From: Pegea sp. RAD2-039
Taxonomy: Eukaryota > Chordata > Thaliacea > Salpida > Salpidae
Direction of reading: 5' to 3'
Assembly: GCA_034620365.1 (NCBI GenBank)
Contig: JAQGEQ010000380.1
Span: 3,658,001-3,722,000, forward strand
Length of the DNA stretch: 64,000 nucleotides
The notes below the pieces were generated by a model. It ran no database searches, was not told the DNA's origin, and was given only the letters and a program-made list of their open reading frames with translations. Of this stretch, positions 36,556 to 46,520 are shown piece by piece (within the stretch, counting starts at the first letter, position 1; the number at the start of each line of letters is the position of its first letter). The position numbers were made by a program, and so were the translations under genes.

Positions 36556-38601
36556 ATGGAATCTTCGGGTGATGAAAATAATGATTTGTTAAAGACTGAC
36601 TCTTTTATAGCTCCAACTATAATTACAGGAGTCTCAATGAGGTTAGAACTTTGTTTAACTTTGATTAAAAATATTGAAAATTTATTTCAGCTTTTTATTT
36701 AGATTTATTTTATAATTATCTAGTTGCAAATATAATATTATTTTGATTTTTAATAGTGATGATTTGTCTCAATCGCCACAAACTGAAGTTGATGACCCAT
36801 CAGATGTTTTATATGTTGAAATTGTTAACAACCAAGAAATCAAAAAAACAAGTTTGGTGAAAAAAAAATCCAAGGAAAGGTCATACACATGCCATATATG
36901 CTCAGTTAGTATTCAACATTTTAATAATTTGATCATTAAGCACTAATATTTGTCTTTTATAATATTATTTTATTATATTTTCTAGCAAAAGTTTGCTAAC
37001 AAAAGTCAAGTTACTCTACATGCAAGAAAACATGAAGGAAACAAGTTTGGAAAACCTTATAGGTTGATGATGAACATTTCAATTCAGTTTTTAATGTTTT
37101 GGATAAAAAATGAGAATTTAATGAAATTTTAAATTGAAATGTAAAATGTGATTAAAAATAAAATAATAATTTCAATTAATTGATTAAATTTTAAATTTTA
37201 ATATTGAAAGAAGTTAAATATGCTTTTAGTGATTAAAAAAATGTAAATTTTGTCATATTGCTAATATGATTTTCAATAAATGTTAACTAGATGTGAGCAG
37301 TGTAACCAATCGTTTATTGGATTAAATCATTTGAAGCAGCATCAACGCACTCATACTGGCGAAAAACCATTCAAATGTCCCATTTGTCCAAGACGTTTCA
37401 AGCAACTTTCTCATGTTCAGCAGCATGCCAGGTTGTGGTTTTCAAGATAATTAAACATAATACCTTTTTACATATTTTATCTATACTTCTACAGTGTTTT
37501 ATATTATTTATGATATACCTAAGACCTTCTGATTATATCTTTGCTCATAATACTTGGTTTTGTTCTCTAAAAGAGCTGGTGAATTTTTAACTCCTAGTCA
37601 CGGCTAAAATAGATAATTATTTATTTATTTGTAATAATTTTTATTTAGAACACATGCTTCTGTTGTTCCTTATCGATGTACCTATGGAAGATGTAATAAA
37701 GTCTTTGCTAACGTACAGCAGTTGAAGCTACATGAATCAAGCCATTTAAGTTTGTCAGTACCAACATTGTTGCTTGTTTTCTATTACTAAATATTTGTTA
37801 CTGTATTGTTGTGATTATAGGCAGGGACCAGTAATTGGAGTTTATAAGTGTAATTGGAATGGTTGCTCGCGAAGCTTTAATGAGCTGACTAACCTTTCAT
37901 CTCACGTAGACAACCATAGACAAGAAAGCTCAAGCCTACTTCATGATGTATGATTTTTTTAATTAAACTTTTTAGAAAGTTTGTTTTTTTGTCTTTAATA
38001 AAACAAATATTTTGTAATTAAAAGTTAATTTGCTCTTTTTAATTTCTTGGTATTATCAATAATTATATTTTGTTTCAAGGAAAAGAATGAACCAAAAACA
38101 TCTTTTGAAATTAATATAACTGATGAACTAGATGAAGAAGAAGATGATGAAGAAGATGATGGATATAATGATGGTGAAGCAAAAAATACTTTTTTTTGTT
38201 ACACATGTCGTCGTGTATACTCTAAAGAAAGCTCTTATAAACGCCATATTGCGATTTGCCAAAATGCACAAGAATTAGAAGAACATTTAGACAGCGATGA
38301 TAATCAAAATGATATTCTGCGTATTCCAGCCGAGTATTTTCCGGTGTTTACAAATGAAGATTATGGTGGTTTCAGCGGGGGTGATGGTGGTTCCGTTCAG
38401 ATTACTGCTGGTCAATGTATGATTGAGTCTACATCTCAATTACAAGTTGCAACATCTTCTAATCCATCTGCCACTTCAGTAACAAACAACTGTGTTGATC
38501 ATATAGTAGACAAAAAGCAGTTATATGAAGGCCAGCGATTTTTACGTCATTTGTTAAAAGAAATGCGAAATGAAATTAAAAAACCGCGATACAGCGCGTG
38601 A
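36556..38601 (+). CDS. C2H2 zinc-finger transcription factor, six fingers
   Basis: Seven exons joined in frame: 36556-36641, 36757-36904, 36986-37062, 37291-37431, 37649-37757, 37825-37947, 38080-38601. The predicted protein has 401 residues. Fingers: 1 (C74, C77, H90, H94), 2 (C105, C108, H121, H125), 3 (C133, C136, H149, H153), 4 (C161, C166, H179, H183), 5 (C196, C201, H214, H218) and a divergent C2HC finger 6 (C268, C271, H284, C288). TGEKPF links fingers 2 and 3; an acidic run (EEEDDEEDD) precedes finger 6. Finger 3 (FKQLSHVQQH) followed by CX4C fingers recalls the rotund/squeeze/LIN-29/ZNF362-384 group, but finger 5 does not fit well, so I name no orthologue. It is expected to be a nuclear DNA-binding protein. 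The exon 5/6 junction uses GTACC and GGCAG sites, the only pair that keeps frame. AATAAA lies at 38,655. Confidence 0.88.
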
Positions 38602-39139
38602 ACTTTTAACTTTTTTTTTAATTCATTTTTTCTAGCGTCTCTGTTGTTTTAGAAAATAAAAAAGAAGAATTTTTTTAATATTTTTTTATTTATGTTGAAT
38701 TTATAGATGTGCTGTAAACAAATTGGCTTATGACTTAGCTGGTTTTACATTTTCAAAGTTTTGTTTGAGTTTTTCAGCTTAATAAATTTATTTATATTCT
38801 AAAATCAAAACTCATAAAAATCTTATATAAGTTTTGTGTATCAATACCAATAAAATGTATAAATTGAAAATATTATATTTTAAAACCTGTCAGAGTTAAT
38901 CAACAATTTTCTTTCACTAGACTTATGTAACTAACTTCTGAGCGATTATAAGTATTAACAAATTGAATTATACTTAATTGATATCAAGTTTTTTAATTAG
39001 AGATTTTAAATTACTAAACTAGGATTAGTAAGGATTTCTTTTAAAATAGTCTTTTAAAACTCTTGGCAAGATATATTTTTACTAAAACTACAAAACTTAT
39101 ATCAACAATCACCATTTATTTTTGTGCGTTTTTATTTTA
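38602..39139. other. Convergent 3' ends
   Basis: Holds the 3' UTR of the zinc-finger gene and, on the other strand, the poly(A) signal of the CHCHD2-like gene (TTTATT at 39,115-39,120, about 20 bases past its stop). A dispersed repeat lies at 38,808-38,880. Confidence 0.6.
38808..38880 (+). repeat. Dispersed ~70-base repeat, copy 1
   Basis: Shares ACTCATAAAAATCTTATA and, after a variable stretch, CCAATAAAATGTATAAATTG then AAAATATTATA with 44,694-44,768, in the same orientation. It is too short to classify and could be the end of a small transposon. Confidence 0.75.
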
Positions 39140-39682
39140 CTAGTGATCAGATATTCGCCTTTTTAGCCTAAAAAGGTATAGCAGCGGTAGGAGTAGAACA
39201 ACTATAGCAAGACCAAAACTAATATATGAAATTCCAAAAGGTAAGAGCTGGTCATCATCACAGGAGCCAAATTTGAAGTATGACGATGAATGATTTAGAT
39301 TCTCTTTATTTTTCTTTGAACAAAATAAATACTCTGAAAGCCCTATACTACATGATTGTATAAAATTACTTCCTTTAGGCCCAAGTATAAGGCTAGATGC
39401 AGCATTTCCAATAAAGGTTCCAGCTGAAACTCCCATTCCAACACTAACTGCGTGTCTTATCATACTATTAACATTTTGAGTAGTTGTTACTTGTCGAATC
39501 ATTTGAAATTGTGGTACTTGCTTGTGTACCGTTGAAAAATTTTTTGTAACTTTGTCAGTAGCTGCTTGAAATGGTATACTTTCTGAAGATTCATTTAAAA
39601 AAATATTTTTGTTTGCTTGACTTGATGATCTTCTTGCTCTATTATTCTTAATTGGTATTGGGGGAGTTGCTTCTCTAGACAT
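39140..39682 (-). CDS. CHCHD2/CHCHD10-like protein, divergent
   Basis: 180 residues from the ATG at 39,682; an in-frame ATG at 39,754 would add 24. The layout follows the CHCHD2/10 (Mix17) family: a basic Ser/Arg-rich N-terminus (MSREATPPIPIKNNRARRSS), a Gly/Ala helix (MIRHAVSVGMGVSAGTFIGN), then cysteines in register C111-x9-C121-x9-H131-x9-C141. Family members have C-x9-C-x9-C-x9-C, and the first helix (IGLSEYLF) keeps the hydrophobic pattern of CHCHD2. Here the third Cys is His. The frame then runs past the usual end into an acidic DDD and a strong membrane segment (about 152-172) with a basic tail (RLKRR). Known relatives act in the mitochondrial intermembrane space. The similarity outside the Cys spacing is modest, so an unrelated membrane protein is possible. 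Poly(A) signal at 39,115-39,120. Confidence 0.6.
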   Translation of the reverse strand: MSREATPPIPIKNNRARRSSSQANKNIFLNESSESIPFQAATDKVTKNFSTVHKQVPQFQMIRQVTTTQNVNSMIRHAVSVGMGVSAGTFIGNAASSLILGPKGSNFIQSCSIGLSEYLFCSKKNKENLNHSSSYFKFGSCDDDQLLPFGISYISFGLAIVVLLLPLLYLFRLKRRISDH

Positions 39683-41488
39683 AATGATAGACGCTGCTAA
39701 CTTTTTCACTGCTGTAAAGACGATACTGACATAATTATTAACATGAAATTTCAATGAAAATTTGAGAACTTGACTTTTGTAAAAGTTTAGTTGTGTATTT
39801 GTTTCAGAATTGCATTATGACGTAACACAATACCTCCGAGTTTCACAGACTTTGAATATTGAGGTTATATCTTATCTCTCGTAAATTGACAGTATCAAAG
39901 TTTTCAAAAAGTTATTGGTTTCAGTGGTATTTCCAAAATGTGAAACCGGGGAAATCACCATAACACTAAAAACATATTCGTTTTTTAAACAGAGGCTTGA
40001 GAAAAGTTGGAGCAAATAGTTTGACTTTGCTAACAATCATAAGCTACTTATAGTTATCTAAATAAAATCAATCATTAAACTAAATAAAGAGAACCGATTA
40101 GCAGCATTTGTTTCAGAACAGCAAAGTCTTTTAGGAAGACCTTTTTAATTATTTTATAAAAACGAATTAGATTGATCCACTAATTCAGAGGTGAAGAAGA
40201 AGTATACAAAAATTGGTATCAGCTGCTGAAAAGTATCTTCTGGTAGCGATAATAAGCATATTGTAAACTTGCCAAAAGAGAGGCTTAGATCTGCAAACAC
40301 TTGTAAAAGGTTGCTGCTAGAGCTTTAAAAAATTTCAAACAAGCTTTTACTTTATATGCAGATAGCGCCATTTCACAAAATAATAATTTCAAAGTTAAAT
40401 ATAAAGTATATAAATAGCTAAGAATTTATAGAATATCTAATTTATTTGATTAATATTGTCTGATATTAAATGAAAAAGTGCAGATTCGGCATAGTGATGA
40501 CGTTTACCAGCTTATAATGCTTGCGTAGTGTACACGTAGTTTACCTCTGCTTGCTTTGTAGCTGTTTACTTGGATTATTCTTGAGTGGTATTGCATTTGT
40601 GCGAAAGCTATAGATGATGGTTGTAATTTCGTTCTTTTCAATGACTCTATGAACCTTACTGCTTATCTATGTGCTATTAAATATATTTTTTTTGTGTGGT
40701 AAATCTTAATTATTTAGATTTTACAGAAACTTGTTTTGCTTATCTAATGTAGAATATACTTCAGTTCTGCTAAAAAGTTTGTTTTTTTATTAAACTGATT
40801 TCATTTAGCTTGATTTGGTTTCAGTCTTACAATATTTTTTATCTTTTATTATCATATAATTTACTATTTAGCTGATTATTCTTAATTTCTTACTAATTAA
40901 TATGGTATTAAGTATTTAAAAGTAAAAAAAAGACAGTGATTATTTGATTTTATTTGTATATATAAGCATGTTTAAATATTATAGAAAATCAATTTACAAA
41001 ATTAAATATCTAAAAAGTTATGTAAATTTTGATATCATTAAATAACTTTTTGATTTATTTCCTATTTGCTAAACTATAAATAAAATATTAAGAAAACTGA
41101 TTCAAAACTTTTTCACATGATTATGTTATAACTCTGAATATAATATTTAACATAATAATAAGATAATTAATTATTTAATATTTATTTAGATGAAATCAGA
41201 AAAAGTATGTTTTCCAATATATTTTATTATTTTGTTTTAGAAATAAAGCTTAAAAGTTTTATTTTATGTTTTTTCGAGATTAAAATAAATTATTTTTTTT
41301 AATTTGAGATTTAAAGATTTTAGTTTTTAGAAATTTAGATTTTTTAAGTTAAAAAGTTTGTTTAAAAAAATTTCTTAGAATATTTTTATATTTTATGAAG
41401 TAAATAAAATAATTAAAATCATTCTTATAATTCTAATCAATATTAAATCTTGTTGTTTTAGTCTCTTAGATCGATTAGGTTGTTAATC
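39683..41488. other. Divergent intergenic region
   Basis: Lies between the CHCHD2-like gene (-) and OSTC (+). No coding exon recognised. On the minus strand, TTTACAG at about 39,717-39,723 could be the acceptor of a 5' UTR intron. It contains a TGACGTAA element at 39,818-39,825. Confidence 0.5.
39818..39825 (-). promoter_or_regulatory. CRE/ATF-like TTACGTCA element
   Basis: TGACGTAA on the plus strand, about 136 bases upstream of the CHCHD2-like ATG. It is a good match to the ATF/CREB half-palindrome, but an eight-base match is expected by chance now and then. Confidence 0.3.
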
Positions 41489-42409
41489 ATGGAGGCTTTA
41501 TATAGAGGTTTGTTTAGTGCCCTGCTCTGTCCTCAAGTAAAATTGAAAAAACCAAGCTGGTTTAGAAAACCTTCTGTATTTTTCGTTTTGTGTTTGGTCA
41601 TTGCATCGTACTACATTGTAACTGCTGGTAAGCTCTTTTATAAAATAATAAACTTTCCATAAGTACTTTGTTGCATCTAAGCAGATGATGTCTTAGTACT
41701 CTTGTTCACTTAGTATAAATGTACTCAGTTTAAGAATATTTGTGACTTATGTAGGATTATAAATAAGCAACTGATTTTATATATTTAAATTCTTCACTTG
41801 ATGCTAAATAAATATTTGTAGCTAAGTTATTAGTAAATCTTTTTTCAACTATTATATAATTCATAATAAATTTATAATTTCTACATTTTATAGGTGTCAT
41901 CTATGATATGATTGTTGAACCACCAAGTGTGGGTCAAACTATTGATGAGAATGGTAAAGCTAAACCTGTAGCTTTTTTGGCTTATAGGTAACTAATTTGC
42001 ATTCATGAAAAAAGTGATAGTTCTATGATTAAATTGTATATAGAGTCAATGGACAATACATAATGGAAGGTTTAGCTTCAGCTTTCTTGTTCACTCTCGG
42101 TGGAGGTGGTTTTATCATTTTAGACTTTTCAAATGCCCCTAACATCCCTAAGTTGAATAGATCTTTGTTGATTTGTATTGGGTTCCTTGCTGTCATAGTT
42201 AGTTTTGTTATGTCAAGAGTCTTTATGAGAATGAAACTACCGTAAGTACATTTTATTGAAATTGCTTATTTCTTTGTTTATGTGTTTTTACTAATAACAT
42301 TTATGTTTAATGTGACCTTATATACTGAATTAAATACATATTTTGTAAGAAATTACATTTTTCTTACTCTTAAACATTTTGCTTTTACAGAGGCTACTTG
42401 CTTTCCTGA
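41489..42409 (+). CDS. OSTC: Oligosaccharyltransferase complex subunit OSTC
   Basis: Four exons: 41489-41627, 41894-41987, 42044-42241, 42391-42409. They encode 149 residues, the same length as human OSTC. The protein begins MEALYRG, keeps [21 protein letters not shown], the block [28 protein letters not shown] and the C-terminal [13 protein letters not shown], nearly all matching vertebrate OSTC. Three to four hydrophobic segments fit an ER multi-pass membrane protein. In the family OSTC links the STT3A oligosaccharyltransferase to the Sec61 translocon for co-translational N-glycosylation. The in-frame TTG at 41,480 is ignored in favour of the ATG that matches the family N-terminus. AATAAA at 42,452 ends the transcript close to the stop. 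Confidence 0.97.
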
Positions 42410-44693
42410 TTTCTTCATCTGGCATCATTATCCATAAGATTGAAGCAAAAAAATAAAGATTTCTATTTTAACTCTCTAAAACATAATTTTATCAATAGTA
42501 CATTAACTTTGTTATCTGAGAGTTTTCAAGTTTGACTTCACATCCAATTTTCTTCTATAGTTGTCTCTGAAAATAGTTTAATTTTACTAAATAAATTTCC
42601 TCTTCTCTTGTCTGTAAGAATATTATGAACTTAATTGTTTTGATAATTTTAAAATATTTTTTTCTATTTGAAATATATCAGTTTTAATATTATATTTCTT
42701 TATGTATAGATGTAAATTTTGTGTAAGCTCTATTAGGGGTTTGAATAAACTGTTGAACACCTATAACCATTAGTAGTTATTACTAGATGCTTTTCATTTT
42801 TAGATTGGTCTAAATTTAAATCTTTCAATGATAATTTTGAGGCTTTTCTTTCAGTAATGAAAGTGAAATCAGTGATAAATTTTTCACTTCAACAACAGTT
42901 CTAGAACATTTTGTTTCATTCATAAAATATTTCAAAACTATTAAATTAAACTAATTTTATTTTTATCACTAAGATTTGTGAAGACTATTTATATTATAGT
43001 AAACTTAATTGGTTTGTTTTATAACATTTTCTAAGTTTTGAAATTAGTTTAATGAACTACTGTGAATATTTGTTTAATGTATAGGAAATAGTTGACTGCT
43101 ACTCAAACTATTGCTAGACGATAAACGAATATAAAATAATTAAAATACTTTTCCGGCCAGATCAAGTATTCTGTAAATACAGGAGCTGTCAGTAAGTAGT
43201 TTCGAAGTTCAGTGAAAATGCATTAGAAAGTTTATCACTATCATAAACACAATTCCGCTATTAGGTGATACAGAGTCCATCAACTATAGTTTCTATTTCT
43301 CAGATTTATATCTACTAACTTTTATTTGTAATACATATAATTCAGATTAAAAATATTTAGAGATCTTTTTCAAACAGGCGGTTAAAATTGAAAAAAATTA
43401 GCTTGGATTGTTTACTAGTCCGATATTTATAAGTAAATTTAGGTTTTGATGAACAATAGAATGGCTAAAATATTATTTAATTGATTATCAATCAGTAGAT
43501 TTTATTATTGAAGCATTAAAGGCAACTTTCGAAACTTTGATTTCTCTTTATTATGCTCCAAAAATCAAATATTCTTCTTAGTTTGTTAGAATTTTATAGG
43601 ATTGCTTCAACCTTTTATTAGGGGAATATTATTTTGTGATTTTAAAAATGGTTAGTTTTAACTAAAAAAGTACAAGTTGTTTTGATATAAATTGCTGTTA
43701 TCTAGAAAATACTTTTAGTTATTGTAAACGAGTTTTGCCTAATTAATAATCATACTGATTACTTTAAACAAAAATGAAACTTTATTATTTTACAAAGTAT
43801 TCTGATAGTTATTAATTATTTACAAATTAAAAAGACCTAACAGTATATATTCTTAGGCAATTATATCTTAAACTAAAATATAGTAATTTTTTTTGCTACA
43901 TATCATTTTATGATAACTTATAAAAGTACTGTAAAAATTTAAATTGATTATGCTATTCAAAGCCTTGACATTTATTCTATTTGAGTTAACTTACAGAGCA
44001 TTTTCTGCTTTTTCACATATTCTATTGGAAAATATCTTAAGAAAATTATTGATCGCTCTTAATGTTTTTCTTATAACATCAACTTATAATTTGTTCACTG
44101 TTTTCTATTTCACTTTTTGATTTACATTTTTATTATTTTCTACCTTAACTTATATTTACATTTATAAGAAGTTAAAAAACGTGTTGATTACTTTAAAAAA
44201 TACTAATATTTTCTTTGAAACGTATAAGTCATTCGATATTTATCAAAATGATAAGGCTGCATATAACTTTTTCTCTTCAGTAATTGTATCTTGCCCCTTG
44301 GGGGATAATATTAACTTTTTAATCAAAAACTTTATATTTATTTAGAGTATTCAACTATACAGGTCATCTGACAATCAGTAATTAATTTTTAATTAATGAA
44401 ATTTATGAAATAAAATATAATTAAAAAAAAATAAACGGCTAAAATAAAAGATCTTGATAATATACTCCTTTTTCTTTATTATTTCTAAATTTGTAGTTGA
44501 TAACTTTGAAATAATTTTTATTAAAATGTTAATACAAATACTACCAACTTAAAATTTAGAAATATATTACAGTACAGTGCATGAGAAGAAGCTAATAACA
44601 ACTGCGCTCATTTTGTTGCTAAAGTTAAAACTTATCTTTTGTAGTTAGTGCAATTATTAGATCTTTGTTCATAATTTTAAATCGAAACTATTT

Positions 44694-44768
44694 CACTCAT
44701 AAAAATCTTATACAAAATTTGTAAAAGTTATCAATGCCAATAAAATGTATAAATTGAAAATATTATAG
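44694..44768 (+). repeat. Dispersed ~70-base repeat, copy 2
   Basis: Partner of 38,808-38,880 with the same order of shared blocks and small internal differences (extra bases after TTTGTA). The two sites lie about 5.9 kb apart with OSTC between them. Confidence 0.75.
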
Positions 44769-45936
44769 AATTTACAAAATTAACTGATTGATTTGTGTGA
44801 ATGTAGTTGGTGTAGTTGTGAAGTGGATAGCTGTGTGGTAAGTTCTGCTGCCTGATATCTACATAAAGATTTTAAAATCCACTAAAAAGTTTTAACATTC
44901 AGACTTTAAAAGTTTGATTTTATAGAAACTCATTTGGGAATCACTCATATGCGTGAATCAGTAATAAGTAGATAAGCGATCTTTTTTAGCAATATCCCAT
45001 AGCACTTTCATAATTTTTTTTATCTAATAATGATTTCAAAATACTCTTCACTTTCGCGTACATTTGTAAGTATAGTTGACGGAGCATAATCAAAGAAAAT
45101 ATTATTAAAATAATTAATAGTGAAAATAAATAATGAAAATTATCAGAATAATTTTTGTTGAGTATTTTAAGTTGTACTTTTAAAATTTTTTAGAAAATTT
45201 TTATAGTTTTTTAAATTAAAGTTAGAAAAAAAACTTTTAACAATGTAGACTTAAAAATCAAACTAGATTTTTAAAACTCAATTTTTAAAAGAAAAGTAAG
45301 GTAAAAAAATGTTTATTACTAAAAAAATTCAATAAATTATATTTGAAAGTAATAACTGACCAAAATAATCTGTCAAGTTAAAACTTTCATTTTTTATAAA
45401 CAATAAAAGTCTTAATACATAAACTTCTTTTATCCTTTAATGAGACAATCAAAAAATTGCAAAGCAAATGTTTTAGATATACTGTTAATAAAAAAAGCTT
45501 TGTGTACTAAACGATACAAGCATAATGAAAGTTTTTGAGTCATGAAAGATAAGACAAGGAATTTAAACAAGAGTAAATAATTTTCAAAATCACATCTCAT
45601 TTTTCTGATCAATAACTATTGACATTTTCATATTATATTTAATACTGAAATAGCTTTTCATTTGGTAAATATCAACTAGAAAACCAACTAAAAAAGGATT
45701 TTTTGTAAATGTTTGATAAATAAATAAATCTATAAAATTTTCTTTTTTACTTCACTTTAACCACAAAGTCATTTTTTCATAAAAACACAAACGATTTTGT
45801 TTACTGATTTAAAGATATTATCACAAAGTTTCAAAAGAAGCTAATTAAGTGATAAATTTTACATCGTTTCTTTTATCATTATAGAAAACAAAAAAAACCC
45901 GATGTAAATATTATATGTCGTGATTAAAATCTTTTA

Positions 45937-45944
45937 TTACGTCA
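45937..45944 (+). promoter_or_regulatory. CRE-like TTACGTCA element upstream of CELF
   Basis: Eight-base match to the ATF/CREB site within a slightly less A+T-rich patch (45,930-46,075) that precedes the first candidate 5' exon of CELF. Weak evidence by itself. Confidence 0.3.
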
Positions 45945-46075
45945 CATGGTAACATATGGATGCTATCATTTGATGTCAAGCTGCTAGTTGACTTCTACTG
46001 CCCGACTCTCCGTCGCTCAAAAAAGAAAAAAAAGGAAAAAAAGAATTCTTTATCGTAACAAGCAAGTCAGTCAAG

Positions 46076-46156
46076 ATGCCAACAAGACAAAATAAAGTGC
46101 CAGTATATACCAGATGGCCATATGCAGATGTTATGGATGAAATACGATTGCTGTTG
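46076..46156 (+). other. Possible alternative 5' exon or upstream ORF of CELF
   Basis: ATG followed by 27 open codons (MPTRQNKVPVYTRWPYADVM) up to a GTAC donor-like site at 46,157. Codon content looks more coding-like than the surroundings. However, no acceptor before 46,521 joins it in frame to the CELF start, and splicing in phase 0 to exon 2 hits a stop. It could be a 5' UTR exon with an upstream ORF, or chance. Confidence 0.25.
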
Positions 46157-46520
46157 GTACAAAAAACATTATTTAAATTTTGTTACAGAGCTCTTTTTTT
46201 GTCATTGCAGTAAAAAGTCAGTATCTTACTCTGTCTAGTCAATTTCTCATTTTCAATTCAGTCCCATATGAATGAGAAATTTCTATCTCAATTCTAATTT
46301 TTAAAGCAGCTTCAGCTGTGGATCTTTTGGTTCAGTAAAGAGAAAATCTTTTTTTTTTTATAATTAAAACAAAGAATTAGTTTATAGAACAGAATTTATT
46401 TCACAAAGATGTCTTAAAGAGAAATTTCGTTTATTTTTTATTATTACTTCTGTACTTCTTTTTTAATTATTGTTTTTTAATTTTTTTTACAAGCATTAAG
46501 TAAACCTTTAAGCTAAAAAA

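Larger units (their letters stand above)
42410..46075. other. Intergenic region without recognised gene
   Basis: A+T-rich on both strands; the minus frame 45,430-45,612 is unfamiliar and unsupported. It includes the second copy of the dispersed repeat (44,694-44,768) and, near its right end, sequence that is probably the CELF promoter region. Confidence 0.55.

Noticed and set aside
44815-44885. tRNA-like sequence with CTGTGTGGTAAG and GATTTTAAAATCC
   Set aside because: The A-box has a mismatch at a key base and the B-box is very poor. At best a decayed SINE head; not supportable.
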